A DNA stretch of 64,000 nt from Clostridium thermosuccinogenes (GCF_002896855.1 NZ_CP021850.1:769665-833664); one strand, 5' to 3'. Counted from the first letter of the stretch, positions 25,739-35,231 are shown. Program-made: numbers and translations. Notes: a model not told the origin generated them from the letters alone.

Positions 25739-25936
25739 GGAATAGTTTGGGTTCCTGAAATTGTCACCCCAAAAAAGGGAGAGTTATACATACCTGCCCC
25801 AGAAGGGAGTATCCCAGCAACCGGTAAATCGCCAATCCGCATACAAGCAACAGAACTTCCAATGTTTTATAGTCCGATTATAGCATGATGCGTTTAATGT
25901 TTCTATCACGATTTAATCATGATGGCTCCTTTTATA

Positions 25937-26509
25937 TCACAAATCCAGAATAATGTCCTCCAGTTTTCTTTTGGGAACATGGTGCACCTGGTTTTCATCC
26001 CTCCAGTATTTTATATCCCCTGAGGCGTCTATCTCTTCTAAAACCACGATTTCCTTCGGTTTTCCCAGTGCTATGACCAGCAGGATTTCATATTTTTCCG
26101 GTATATTCAATGCCTCGGCCAGGTTCTTTCTGTCTACAGAGCCGAAAATGCATCCCCCGAGACCTTTTTCACAGGCTCCCAAAAGAATGCTCTGGCATGC
26201 GATTCCCGGATCCCACATGTAGTTTTTGGAGATATCCTTGTCCCCAAGCATTACTATGTATGCCGACGGCCTTTCCCCTTCTACAGGACCATCCCAGTCC
26301 TTCAAGTAACCAGCCCACCTTAAATGGGGGAATATAAGGCTGTTTTTTTCCTCATCCCAGGAAAGCACATATTTAAGAGGCTGCAAATTGGCACCGGAGG
26401 AGGATAAGCGAGCCAGATCGATCAATTCCTCCAGGGTCCTTCTTTCGATCCTAACATCCTGATAAAACCGTCTGTAGCTGCGGTTCTTTTTAACCAAATC
26501 ACGTATCAT
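25937..26509 (-). CDS. Nitroreductase-family FMN oxidoreductase
   Basis: A 190-residue flavoprotein of the nitroreductase fold. It begins IRDLVKKNRSYRRFYQDVRI with the Arg-Ser-x-Arg FMN-phosphate motif, has LARLSSSGANLQPLKYVLSW, MWDPGIACQSILLGACEKGL, and a C-terminal LLVIALGKPKEIVVLEEID. These enzymes reduce nitro compounds, quinones or flavins with NAD(P)H; the natural substrate is unknown. The ending HHVPKRKLEDIILDL is typical of the clostridial sub-group. The start has AAAGGATGG upstream on its strand. Confidence 0.9.
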   Translation of the reverse strand: MIRDLVKKNRSYRRFYQDVRIERRTLEELIDLARLSSSGANLQPLKYVLSWDEEKNSLIFPHLRWAGYLKDWDGPVEGERPSAYIVMLGDKDISKNYMWDPGIACQSILLGACEKGLGGCIFGSVDRKNLAEALNIPEKYEILLVIALGKPKEIVVLEEIDASGDIKYWRDENQVHHVPKRKLEDIILDL

Positions 26510-26550
26510 TAATTACACCATCCTTTTAAAATTACATGAATGAATATATT

Positions 26551-27540
26551 TTATTCAAAAATGCAATCGTAGTACTTGAACTCTAAAGGCTTATCACAGT
26601 CCAAACCTGTGGAAAAAGAACGGTTGCCGATGATATCCACGGCTTTTTCCGGCGAAATGTTCCCGATGACACAGTTGTATATTGCATCACACAAATGAGC
26701 AGCTTCAGAGGAGGCACTGTCGAACATCTCAATAAAAGAGGAGTCGCTTTTGGCATCTATATCCCAGGGAAGGCTCCACACAGCTTTCTGCCTGTTCAGG
26801 TAATCACGGCTGTCGTTTAGCTTAAGGGGATGTACCATGCTTGATACAGGGTGGTATTTTCCGATCACTGATTCAACGGCATAAACCAGCTTTCTTTTCA
26901 GGCCGGTTCTGTCGCGGAACAGCGACATGGCGATACCTATCTCTTTTGCAGCCCTTTGAACCTGCTCAACGCTGATATCTATACCCATAACATCTTTAAG
27001 CAAGCTTCTGTACATGCATCCAACGGTATAATATTCGCTGCTGTCCAGCCGGATGAGAGAGCTGCCGTTGATTTCAGCCGGCTTGCATCCGAGTTTTTCG
27101 CTTACCATCAAAAAGTCTATCGTTGTTTCAAACTGCCTGTGATAGCAGACATATTTGGAAGTATGCTTCTCTCCTTTTCGGACAAAGCCTGTTTTATAAA
27201 ATATATAGGGGTGGGTACTGCAGTCAAGGGAGTAGTGGCAGGCATATCCGCATAAATATGAGAGCAGGGCTTCCCTTTCGGAAGTCTCCCTTTCCGATAT
27301 ATATTTTAACGCGCAGGAGAAAAAGCTTGCTACCTTCTTTGCATGCATTTTACTGCCTGTGCCTTTGACCTTTTTTGTTTCAGCCGATGGCAGATAAAAG
27401 TAAAAGAAAAATATATCCGGGCCTTGTAAACCGAGATTATATAGCTGCCTATGCCTGACGATGATGTTTGCAATTTCCTGGCTGTTAATTTTTTCAAGAG
27501 CTTCGCGACCACACAAATAGTGAGTGTAAAAGCCGGGCAT
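26551..27540 (-). CDS. Zinc-dependent phospholipase C-like protein
   Basis: A 329-residue protein of the zinc-dependent phospholipase C/S1-P1 nuclease fold. Conserved features are MPGFYTHYLCGREAL at the N-terminus (with the start-proximal His ligand), YNLGLQGPDIFFF, and YLCGYACHYSLDCSTHPYIF, which carries the His/Asp metal ligands. There is no secretion signal, unlike alpha-toxins, so it is probably intracellular. Substrate unknown. Of two ATGs six bases apart, the inner one (27540) is better spaced from AAGGG. Confidence 0.8.
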   Translation of the reverse strand: MPGFYTHYLCGREALEKINSQEIANIIVRHRQLYNLGLQGPDIFFFYFYLPSAETKKVKGTGSKMHAKKVASFFSCALKYISERETSEREALLSYLCGYACHYSLDCSTHPYIFYKTGFVRKGEKHTSKYVCYHRQFETTIDFLMVSEKLGCKPAEINGSSLIRLDSSEYYTVGCMYRSLLKDVMGIDISVEQVQRAAKEIGIAMSLFRDRTGLKRKLVYAVESVIGKYHPVSSMVHPLKLNDSRDYLNRQKAVWSLPWDIDAKSDSSFIEMFDSASSEAAHLCDAIYNCVIGNISPEKAVDIIGNRSFSTGLDCDKPLEFKYYDCIFE

Positions 27541-27814
27541 GTTCATCCCTTCTTCCTGTCATATTGATGGACTAGTGGTCAATATAGTTTAACAAAGTGC
27601 CAAAATGTTTCATGCTTCTTCCGGTGGAGGCTTAATTGACACTTTGTCGAGGCTACTTTAATTAATATTATTATTCTACCATCAGAATTATATTTCAACA
27701 ATATAAAAGAGATGTAGAGTGGAAAATATGCCTATTGCATTGGTATCAGATAAGGCAGGTTTGTGGTAAAATAGCTTTAAAGGAGAAAATTTGATATTGG
27801 AGGTTGAATATAAA

Positions 27815-29677
27815 ATGTTTCTATTGCCGATACCGAAAGAAATACACATTCAAGAAGGGCGTTTTTCATTAAAGCCGGGCGCAAAGATTGTTCTGGATGC
27901 AGGCTGCAATTTCAACGATCTCGATGCGGCCAGGATTTTGCAGGAGGAAATCTTCAAGACGCTTAAGTTCAAGGTTGATGTTACAAAATCGTACAGCAGC
28001 GAAGATGGCTGTATTTATTTAAAAAAATCCAAGGGAAAGGCAGAGTCGTATAAGCTGTACATATCCGGGAAGGGAATTGAGCTTATCGGAGCCGATGATG
28101 CGGGATTGTTTTATGGTGTGCAGACATTAAGACAGATAATCCGCAATAACGGAGCGGATATTCAGTGCTTGGAAATCAATGATGAGCCATATTTCCCTAA
28201 CAGGGGATTCTATCATGATGCTACAAGGGGAAAGGTTCCCACCTTGGAAACATTAAAGGAACTGGCCGACAGGGCATCCTCGGTAAAGATCAACCAAATA
28301 CAGCTTTATATAGAGCATACCTTCGCCTTCGAAGGCTTCAGCGAGGTGTGGACAGGGGCAGATCCCCTTACGGCAGAGGAGATACTGCTGTTTGATGAAT
28401 ATTGCAGGAAAAAGCATATAGAGCTGGTGCCCTCTCTCTCGACCTTCGGACACCTTTACATGGCTTTGTCCACCAGAAGCTTCAGCCATTTGTGTGAGCT
28501 GGAAAACAGCCAGGATATGCCTTATTCATGGGTGGGACGCATGGAGCACCATACCCTCGATGTGTCAAATCCCGGAAGCCTGGAATTTGTTGAAAATATG
28601 CTAAATCAATTTATTCCTTTATTCTCATCCAACAAATTCAACATATGCTGTGACGAGACCTTTGACCTGGGCGAAGGCAAGAACAAGGAGCTGGCGAAAA
28701 AGCTGGGTAAGGGCAAGCTTTATGTGGATTTCCTGAACAAGATCATCGATATTGTAAAGAAGCATGGCAAGGAGGTCATGTTCTGGGGAGACATCATATT
28801 GAGCCATCCGGAGTATTTTGACCAGATTCCTAAGGACACTATATGCCTGAATTGGGATTACAGCGCCAACCCCAGCGAGGAAAAGGTAAAGGCCTTTGCA
28901 GAAAGCGGCATCAGCCAGTATGTTTGTCCTGGCGTAGGGGGATGGAATCAATTGATGAATGCGCTGGATTCATCCTTCTCAAATATAAGAAAAATGGTGG
29001 ACTATGGTGTGAAATATAACGCCTCGGGAGTTCTGAACACAGACTGGGGAGACTATGGGCATATCAACCTTTTCGGAAATTCAATACCCGGAATGATTTA
29101 TGGCGGCGCCCTTTCATGGAATCCGGAATACAGGGAAGAAGTTTCAGCGGTGGATGAAGCCATTTCCAGGCTCGAATACGGCGATGCTACAGGAAGAATC
29201 ACAGGGCTGCTGAGAGAACTGTCGAGGCAGTATGTTGTAGGCCACTCTTTAATCACTTACTGGAGGGAAAATAAGTTTATTGGATATCCCAACTTAAGCG
29301 CCGATCAAAAGGAAAGGCTTTTGAACCTGCCGGAGAAGGAAGTGATTGAAGCTCATGACAAGGCTTTGAAGATCGCGGAGGAAATAGCAGGCATAGCTCC
29401 TCATATCAACGCTGAACGCAGCCTTGATATGAGGGAATTCTATGTATCTGCCAGAGGAATCGCCCTTTACAATGCTCTGGGGCTTGTCATCAAAAAATAT
29501 GACTTCAATAATGGGGCCGGGCAGCTCATCTATCCTCCAAAGCAGCTGGCAGGCCTTCTGGAATGCTGGTTGGCAGATTATATGCAGGTTTGGAGGGCAC
29601 GGAACAAGGAAAGTGAACTGTACCGCATAAGGGAGTCCATCGTACAGATATGCAAGTACCTGAGGGATATAAAATAG
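27815..29677 (+). CDS. Glycoside hydrolase family 20 beta-N-acetylhexosaminidase
   Basis: This enzyme removes terminal N-acetylhexosamine residues from glycans. It is 620 residues with no signal peptide, so it acts inside the cell. The N-terminal GH20b-type domain is at about 1-125 (FLLPIPKEIHIQEGRFSL, ADDAGLFYGVQTLRQIIRNN). The catalytic barrel starts at FPNRGFYHDATRGKVPTLET. The catalytic Asp-Glu pair is Asp280-Glu281 in NICCDETFDLGEG, with Glu281 as acid/base in substrate-assisted catalysis. The usual HxGGDE is CCDE here, as in a divergent GH20 sub-group. The start ATG 27815 follows GGAGGT. It converges on a GH29 fucosidase, suggesting use of N-acetylated fucosylated glycans. Confidence 0.88.
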   Translation: MFLLPIPKEIHIQEGRFSLKPGAKIVLDAGCNFNDLDAARILQEEIFKTLKFKVDVTKSYSSEDGCIYLKKSKGKAESYKLYISGKGIELIGADDAGLFYGVQTLRQIIRNNGADIQCLEINDEPYFPNRGFYHDATRGKVPTLETLKELADRASSVKINQIQLYIEHTFAFEGFSEVWTGADPLTAEEILLFDEYCRKKHIELVPSLSTFGHLYMALSTRSFSHLCELENSQDMPYSWVGRMEHHTLDVSNPGSLEFVENMLNQFIPLFSSNKFNICCDETFDLGEGKNKELAKKLGKGKLYVDFLNKIIDIVKKHGKEVMFWGDIILSHPEYFDQIPKDTICLNWDYSANPSEEKVKAFAESGISQYVCPGVGGWNQLMNALDSSFSNIRKMVDYGVKYNASGVLNTDWGDYGHINLFGNSIPGMIYGGALSWNPEYREEVSAVDEAISRLEYGDATGRITGLLRELSRQYVVGHSLITYWRENKFIGYPNLSADQKERLLNLPEKEVIEAHDKALKIAEEIAGIAPHINAERSLDMREFYVSARGIALYNALGLVIKKYDFNNGAGQLIYPPKQLAGLLECWLADYMQVWRARNKESELYRIRESIVQICKYLRDIK

Positions 29678-29716
29678 TGTAAAGAAAGACTTTGACTCCG
29701 GGTATATGGTTTATAT

Positions 29717-29762
29717 AAGGCCGCTGCTAAGGATGAACACATCCGAAGCAGGCGGCCTTTAT
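29717..29762. terminator. Terminator between GH20 and GH29 genes
   Basis: AAGGCCGCTGCT (29717-29728) pairs with AGCAGGCGGCCTT (29747-29759) with one bulged G, and has an inner GGAT/ATCC. T/A-rich flanks on both sides allow use in both directions. Confidence 0.8.
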
Positions 29763-29803
29763 CATAATGGGAAGCTGGGCTTTAGCCGCCGGTGCGAGGC
29801 ATC

Positions 29804-31111
29804 TTAAATCAGCTCAAATTCTACAACAGTATCTGTTTCGTCGGGCAGAGGATAGGTAGCTGTAGGGTTGGGTCCAAAATTGATGAAGGCATAATCCGGA
29901 AATTCCTTAATGTTCCAGGTATCGATCAGGTTCATCTCCGAACCGTCCGACAGAAGGCGCACCTTTTTCACCTTGCCTTTTATGCCGGGAACGGGCAGAG
30001 CTCCTATATTTCCATCAAATACATGGGCATAGAGGAATTTTCCGTTTTGCGTGAAATATCCCCATTCAGGTTTTTCAATGGAAGCCTTGCCGCAGTTGTA
30101 AATGCTCTTGCTGTTTTTCTTCATCCATTTTCCTATTTCGGACAGGATGTGGAGGGATTCATCGGGAATCCTGCCGTTAGCATCGGGACCGACATTGAGA
30201 AGAAGATTTCCGTTTTTGCTGACGCATTCCACAAGCTTTCTTATGATGAGCTTGGGAGATTTGAACATCTTGTCGGATGCGCAGTAGCCCCAGTTGTTGT
30301 TCATTGTGATGCAGGCTTCCCATGGGATGGGATCTCCGTCAACATCAGTGATGCCCTGCGGGGGTATGATTTGCTCCGGAGATGCAAAATCCCCGGAATA
30401 GACGCTGGGATTTTTTGTTTTGATAGAGCCGGAGCTTTCTCCGCTGGCTTCCAGCCTATTGTCAATAATTATGCCCGGCTGCAGTTCCCTTACCATGTTT
30501 ACCAGTTCGGTAGCGCGCCACTTCTCTCCGCGCATATCATCATAGGAAAAGTCGAACCAGATGATATCTATCTTCCCGTAGTTGGTGCACAACTCCCGAA
30601 CCTGTCCGTGCATGTATTCGAGATACCTGTCAAAGTTATGCTGCTTGTTTTTGAATTCCTCATTGTCGCGCATGGGGTGGTTGCGGTCGCCGTAAGCCGG
30701 GTAGTCCTCATGATGCCAATCGATGAGAGAATAATATAAACCGACTTTTAAGCCTTCGGACCTGAAAGCGTCGATATACTCCCTTATGAGATCCCTGCCA
30801 GCTTTGGTATTGGTGGATTTATAATCCGTCAGCTTTGAATCAAAAAGGCAGAAACCGTCATGATGCTTGGCAGTCATAACCGCATATTTCATGCCTGCTT
30901 CCTTTGCGGCCTTTGCCCAGCTTTTGGGATCGTAATCCGTGGGATTGAATTCCTCAAAATACTTGTCATATTCTTCAACAGTGATTCTCTCCACGCTCCT
31001 CACCCATTCTCCCCGGGCAGGTATCGCATATAGCCCCCAATGGATGAACATGCCAAATCTTGCGTCCATAAACCATTTTGTGCGCTTTGCTCTTTCTTCA
31101 ATAATACTCAT
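29804..31111 (-). CDS. Glycoside hydrolase family 29 alpha-L-fucosidase
   Basis: The enzyme hydrolyses alpha-L-fucosides. It is 435 residues without a signal peptide, so cytoplasmic. The sequence starts in the catalytic barrel: WFMDARFGMFIHWGLYAIPA, YAVMTAKHHDGFCLFDSKLT, and KIDIIWFDFSYDDMRGEK, where Asp187 is the expected nucleophile. NLLLNVGPDANGRIPDESL is a late family motif. A C-terminal beta-sandwich follows. An AraC-family gene begins 174 bp away in the opposite direction and probably controls it. AAGGAGG precedes the ATG. Confidence 0.93.
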   Translation of the reverse strand: MSIIEERAKRTKWFMDARFGMFIHWGLYAIPARGEWVRSVERITVEEYDKYFEEFNPTDYDPKSWAKAAKEAGMKYAVMTAKHHDGFCLFDSKLTDYKSTNTKAGRDLIREYIDAFRSEGLKVGLYYSLIDWHHEDYPAYGDRNHPMRDNEEFKNKQHNFDRYLEYMHGQVRELCTNYGKIDIIWFDFSYDDMRGEKWRATELVNMVRELQPGIIIDNRLEASGESSGSIKTKNPSVYSGDFASPEQIIPPQGITDVDGDPIPWEACITMNNNWGYCASDKMFKSPKLIIRKLVECVSKNGNLLLNVGPDANGRIPDESLHILSEIGKWMKKNSKSIYNCGKASIEKPEWGYFTQNGKFLYAHVFDGNIGALPVPGIKGKVKKVRLLSDGSEMNLIDTWNIKEFPDYAFINFGPNPTATYPLPDETDTVVEFELI

Positions 31112-31285
31112 TCTATGTACGCCTCCTTACGACAAGGTTTTGTTTAGGATTATATAGGATATTAATATATGTTCTGATTTATATTTTATATCTTTTCATG
31201 TATAATATCGATGTACGATGATAACTTCCTTTTGTAGTAAATTAACCTGGCGGCATAATATATTCTTACTGGTATCGGGGTAAAT

Positions 31286-32143
31286 ATGGAGGATAACAGA
31301 AAAGTTCTTATAAAGGAGTTCTTTGCAAATCTTAAGGTGGAAGTAACCCAGGCTGAGTATTCAAAGGTATGGCCTGGCTGGCGCGACATGGATTATATCC
31401 CTGGCTACAATAAATTCTACTTTATCTGCGACGGAGAAGGATGGCTTAAAATCGGAGATGAGGAGTATTATCCCAAACGCGGGCAGATGTTTTTGATGCC
31501 TGAAGGGGTGATGCAATCATATTCGACCATAAATTCCAATACTTTTACCAAGTATTGGTGCCATTTTACGGCAAAGATAGGGGACCTCAACCTGTTCGAT
31601 ATCATCAAGGTTCAGGATTATATTGAAGTCAAGGATTATGTGTATGTTGAGAATCTCTTTAAAAAAATGATATCCAGCGGCAAAGGGTATGGAATAGCAT
31701 CGGTTTTAAAAGAGAATTCTGCACTCCTGGAGCTTATCATTTACTTTATAGAGAACTCCACCGTAGAGAGAAAAGTTCCGGTAAAATCGGAATCTCTCAT
31801 GCGCCTGAAAGCTATAACGGATTATATAGAAAAAAAGCTGAAGGAAAATATTACAATTGAGGAATTAGCCCAGGTAGTGCATCTTCATCCCAATTATCTG
31901 ATAAGGTTTTTCAGAAAGCATCTGGGCATGCCGCCAATTCACTATATCAACCGAAGAAGGATAGAGGAGGCAAAGAGGCTCATCATTGCCAGCAGTGATG
32001 AAACCCTGGCGGATATTTCCTCTAAAGTCGGCATTAATGATATTTATTATTTTTCTAAGCTTTTTAAGGAATATACAGGCTTTTCCCCCACCCAGTTCAA
32101 AAAAATGGTGAACAGCCAACCCGGGCGTATTCAAAACACTTAA
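31286..32143 (+). CDS. AraC-family transcriptional regulator
   Basis: A DNA-binding regulator of 285 residues. The N-terminal cupin-type sensor (about 15-150) includes YKGNKFYF-like sequence GYNKFYFICDGEGWLKIGDE and PKRGQMFLMPEGVMQSYSTI. The C-terminal AraC domain (about 180-280) has two helix-turn-helix units: ITIEELAQVVHLHPNYLIRF and LADISSKVGINDIYYFSKLF. It is divergent from the GH29 gene, which it presumably regulates in response to a fucosylated sugar (inference from position). Confidence 0.9.
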   Translation: MEDNRKVLIKEFFANLKVEVTQAEYSKVWPGWRDMDYIPGYNKFYFICDGEGWLKIGDEEYYPKRGQMFLMPEGVMQSYSTINSNTFTKYWCHFTAKIGDLNLFDIIKVQDYIEVKDYVYVENLFKKMISSGKGYGIASVLKENSALLELIIYFIENSTVERKVPVKSESLMRLKAITDYIEKKLKENITIEELAQVVHLHPNYLIRFFRKHLGMPPIHYINRRRIEEAKRLIIASSDETLADISSKVGINDIYYFSKLFKEYTGFSPTQFKKMVNSQPGRIQNT

Positions 32144-32252
32144 CCGAAAGCTTATGGCTTTAGTCGTTGGAGTGAAGGCTTTTCCTGACCAAAGATAATT
32201 GGATATTTGATGTAGAAAAATGCTTGTATTGTATGACCTTCTTATTTTAGCG

Positions 32253-32280
32253 TTGATTTTTGCATAAAATGTGGTATACT
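32253..32280 (+). promoter_or_regulatory. Promoter of the hydEGF leader
   Basis: TTGATT (32253-32258), a 16-bp spacer and TATACT (32275-32280), with TG one base before the -10 (extended -10). A start site near 32287 is expected. Confidence 0.65.
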
Positions 32281-32286
32281 ATAAAT

Positions 32287-32458
32287 ATAAAGATATGTTA
32301 AAAAATAAACAATGAGTTATGATCGTGCTGATGCACAAGGGTTCGTCCCGAGTGGGAAGGCGATAGAATAGCGTTGATATCAAGAATGCATCCTTAGCCG
32401 TATTAAGGCTGTGAATTCTGCATGCTGTCCTTATGCCCGCCGGGCATAAGGATTTTTT
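32287..32458 (+). ncRNA. Structured leader RNA with terminator ahead of hydE (class unknown)
   Basis: A predicted transcript of about 170 nt runs from the promoter to an intrinsic terminator: TCCTTATGCC (32428-32437), GGCATAAGGA (32443-32452), six T. Upstream are small hairpins (GTGC/GCAC at 32325-32336, TCCC/GGGA at 32346-32357). CCTTA (32392-32396) can pair with TAAGG (32404-32408), or that TAAGG can instead pair with the terminator 5' arm (32429-32433). Such alternative pairing is typical of a riboswitch. It matches no known class I could recall. The 285 bp from here to hydE show no gene. Confidence 0.55.
32295..32312 (+). promoter_or_regulatory. Rex-like operator at the hyd promoter
   Basis: ATGTTAA, four bases, TAAACAA: 12 of 14 positions match the clostridial Rex consensus TTGTTAA-N4-TTAACAA with correct spacing. 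It starts about 8 bases after the predicted transcription start, a position that would block transcription. Rex senses NADH/NAD+ and controls fermentation and hydrogen genes in Clostridia. Confidence 0.55.
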
Positions 32459-32745
32459 AATGCCCAAATAGACTTTTATCCCGCTTGTCAACATGGCGGC
32501 GGTATCTCATAAGTTTGGCGCAGGGTTTAAAGCCGGGAAGGATGTAGAACTTAATATCCGATGGATTTATAAGGCTGCTTGAGCATTACACAAGGCAGCA
32601 AATGAGCAGCCCCATATCTCTCAATCTGCTTATCCGGAAAGGACGGGCGGAAGAACGGCCCCCAGTTCCCGTGCAAAGTCAAAAACGCTATCATCCATGC
32701 TTTCCCCAATATTGATGGAAAATTGATGGAAAAAGGTGTGCTGTT

Positions 32746-33798
32746 ATGAAAAATCTGATTGACAAACTGCAAAAGCAAAGAGCTTTGAGCAAGGAAGAGT
32801 TTGTACTGCTGCTTGGCAATATAACCGAAGAGGCAAGCGAGTACCTGTTTGATATTGCCCGGGCAACCGCTCAAAAATATTTCGGCAACAGAATTTATGT
32901 GCGTGGACTTATCGAGTTTACCAACTATTGCAAAAATGACTGTTACTACTGCGGCATACGAAGAAGCAATCATAAAGTGGAACGGTACAGGTTAAGCCGG
33001 GAGGATATTCTGGCCTGCTGCAGCCAAGGATACAAGCTGGGCTTTCGTACCTTTGTGCTTCAGGGCGGTGAGGACCTCAAGTATACCGATGATGATATAT
33101 GCGGCATTATAGCCGATATAAAGAAAAATTATCCGGATTGCGCCGTTACGCTGTCCATAGGGGAAAAAAGCTATGAATCCTATTTGAAATATCATGAAGC
33201 GGGAGCCGACCGGTATCTCCTGCGCCACGAAACCGCTTCCCCACAGCATTATGCCAGGCTTCATCCCAAGGGTTTGTCAGCCCTTGAAAGGCAGCAGTGC
33301 CTGTATAACCTGAAGCAGATAGGTTATCAGGTAGGAGCAGGCTTCATGGTGGGTTCACCTTACCAGACAGTGGAAGATATAGCGGAGGATCTGCTCTTTT
33401 TAAAAAGGCTGGAGCCCCATATGGTTGGCATAGGGCCTTTTATTCCCCACAAGGAAACTCCCTTTGCGGATTTCCCGGCAGGGAGCTTGGAGCTTACCTT
33501 ATTCTTGATAGGTATAATAAGACTCATGCTTCCTAATGCTCTGATACCGGCGACGACAGCTCTCGGCACCATCCATCCTAAAGGGAGGGAGATGGGCATT
33601 TTGGCAGGTGCCAACGTTGTTATGCCCAACCTGTCACCGGTCAACGTGCGGAAAAAATATGAGCTGTATGATAACAAAATCTGTACCGGAGAAGAGGCGG
33701 CAGAATGCAAAATGTGCCTGCAAAACCGCATCAATAGCATAGGATACCAGATTGTAGTTGACAGAGGCGACTTTTGCCCCGTTGAAATAAATGTGTAA
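32746..33798 (+). CDS. hydE: [FeFe]-hydrogenase H-cluster radical SAM maturase HydE
   Basis: HydE is a radical SAM enzyme needed to build the di-iron part of the H-cluster. The 350-residue protein has the radical SAM motif Cys62-x3-Cys66-x2-Cys69 in NYCKNDCYYCGIRRSN, the EFTN lead-in, and VLQGGEDLKYTDDDICGII. The C-terminal CTGEEAAECKMC carries the CX7CX2C motif of the optional second Fe-S cluster. It is followed 14 bp later by hydG. Promoter, Rex-like site and a structured leader lie upstream. The catalytic hydrogenase subunit is not in the window. Confidence 0.95.
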   Translation: MKNLIDKLQKQRALSKEEFVLLLGNITEEASEYLFDIARATAQKYFGNRIYVRGLIEFTNYCKNDCYYCGIRRSNHKVERYRLSREDILACCSQGYKLGFRTFVLQGGEDLKYTDDDICGIIADIKKNYPDCAVTLSIGEKSYESYLKYHEAGADRYLLRHETASPQHYARLHPKGLSALERQQCLYNLKQIGYQVGAGFMVGSPYQTVEDIAEDLLFLKRLEPHMVGIGPFIPHKETPFADFPAGSLELTLFLIGIIRLMLPNALIPATTALGTIHPKGREMGILAGANVVMPNLSPVNVRKKYELYDNKICTGEEAAECKMCLQNRINSIGYQIVVDRGDFCPVEINV

Positions 33799-33812
33799 AG
33801 GAGATATCGACA

Positions 33813-35231
33813 ATGTATAATTGTAAGTCAAAGGTGGCAACAGAGTTCATCAGCCATGAGGAAATTTTAGATACCCTTGCTTATGCCGAGGCCAACCGAA
33901 GCAATCGGGCGCTGATAGACAGCCTGATTGAGAGGGCAAGGGACTGCAGGGGTCTGACCCATCGTGAGGCTGCGGTGCTTTTGGAGTGCAGTCTGGAAGA
34001 CGAGAATGAAAAAATGTTCAAGGTAGCAATGGAAATAAAGCAAAAATTGTACGGTAACCGCATTGTGATGTTTGCTCCGCTGTACCTTTCCAATTATTGT
34101 GTAAACGGGTGCGTATACTGCCCATATCATCATTCCAATAAGCACATTCCCAGGAAAAAGCTCAGTCAGGACGATATCCGCCGGGAAGTGATAGCGCTTC
34201 AGGATATGGGCCATAAGAGGCTTGCTATAGAATCCGGTGAAGACCCGGTAAACAATCCCATCGAGTATATTCTGGAGAGCATAAAGACTATTTATGATGT
34301 CAAACACAAAAACGGATCGATCCGGAGAGTGAATGTAAATATAGCGGCCACCACCGTTGAAAATTACAGGAAGCTTAAGGAGGCTGGCATCGGCACCTAT
34401 ATTTTATTCCAGGAAACCTACAACAAGGAAAATTACGAGAAGCTTCACCCTACAGGACCAAAGCATGATTATGCGTATCATACGGAGGCTATGGACCGGG
34501 CGATGGAAGGCGGAATTGACGATGTAGGGCTGGGAGTTTTATTCGGACTCAGCACATACAAATATGAGCTGGTAGGCTTACTGATGCACGCTGAGCATCT
34601 GGAAGCCACCATGGGAGTAGGTCCTCATACCATAAGCGTTCCCCGCATCCGTCCGGCTGATGACATAAACCTGGAAAGCTTTAAGGATTCCGTTCCCGAT
34701 GACATTTTCGAAAAAATAGTGGCAGTGATCCGCATTGCGGTACCATATACGGGCATAATTGTATCCACCAGGGAATCGGCGAAAATGCGCCGGCGTTTGC
34801 TGCAGGTGGGTGTTACGCAAATCAGCGGCGGCTCCAAAACCAGTGTTGGCGGATATGCCGAACACGAATCGGAAGATGACGGCTCGGCACAGTTTGACGT
34901 CAATGACACCCGCACCCTCGATGAGGTGGTCAACTGGCTGGTGGATTTGGGATATATACCCAGCTTCTGTACAGCCTGCTATCGTGAGGGCCGCACCGGA
35001 GACCGCTTCATGAGCCTTGTGAAATCAGGTCAGATTGCCAACTGCTGCCAGCCCAATGCCCTTATGACCCTTAAGGAGTATCTGGAGGATTATGCTTCAC
35101 CGGATACGAGATTAAAGGGAGAAGCCTTGATAGCCCGGGAAATGAGCAAAGTTCCCAATGAAAAGGTTCGCAGAATCGCATTGGAGAATCTGAAAGCCAT
35201 CGAAAAAGGAAAGAGGGACTTTCGTTTTTAG
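33813..35231 (+). CDS. hydG: [FeFe]-hydrogenase H-cluster radical SAM maturase HydG
   Basis: HydG cleaves tyrosine to supply the CO and cyanide ligands of the H-cluster. The 472-residue length is typical. The radical SAM motif is Cys96-x3-Cys100-x2-Cys103 in NYCVNGCVYCPYHHSNK. The C-terminal extension carries CX2CX22C (FCTACYREGRTGDRFM and ANCCQPNALMTLKEYLEDY), ligands of the auxiliary cluster on which the ligands are made. Barrel segments GIGTYILFQETYNKENYEKL and VGLGVLFGLSTYKYELVGL are as in characterised HydG. It is probably co-transcribed with hydE. Confidence 0.97.
   Translation: MYNCKSKVATEFISHEEILDTLAYAEANRSNRALIDSLIERARDCRGLTHREAAVLLECSLEDENEKMFKVAMEIKQKLYGNRIVMFAPLYLSNYCVNGCVYCPYHHSNKHIPRKKLSQDDIRREVIALQDMGHKRLAIESGEDPVNNPIEYILESIKTIYDVKHKNGSIRRVNVNIAATTVENYRKLKEAGIGTYILFQETYNKENYEKLHPTGPKHDYAYHTEAMDRAMEGGIDDVGLGVLFGLSTYKYELVGLLMHAEHLEATMGVGPHTISVPRIRPADDINLESFKDSVPDDIFEKIVAVIRIAVPYTGIIVSTRESAKMRRRLLQVGVTQISGGSKTSVGGYAEHESEDDGSAQFDVNDTRTLDEVVNWLVDLGYIPSFCTACYREGRTGDRFMSLVKSGQIANCCQPNALMTLKEYLEDYASPDTRLKGEALIAREMSKVPNEKVRRIALENLKAIEKGKRDFRF

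Noticed and set aside
29792-30739. 315-codon open frame antisense to the GH29 gene
   Set aside because: GH29 motifs and catalytic Asp on the other strand are unambiguous; the antisense frame has no recognisable content.
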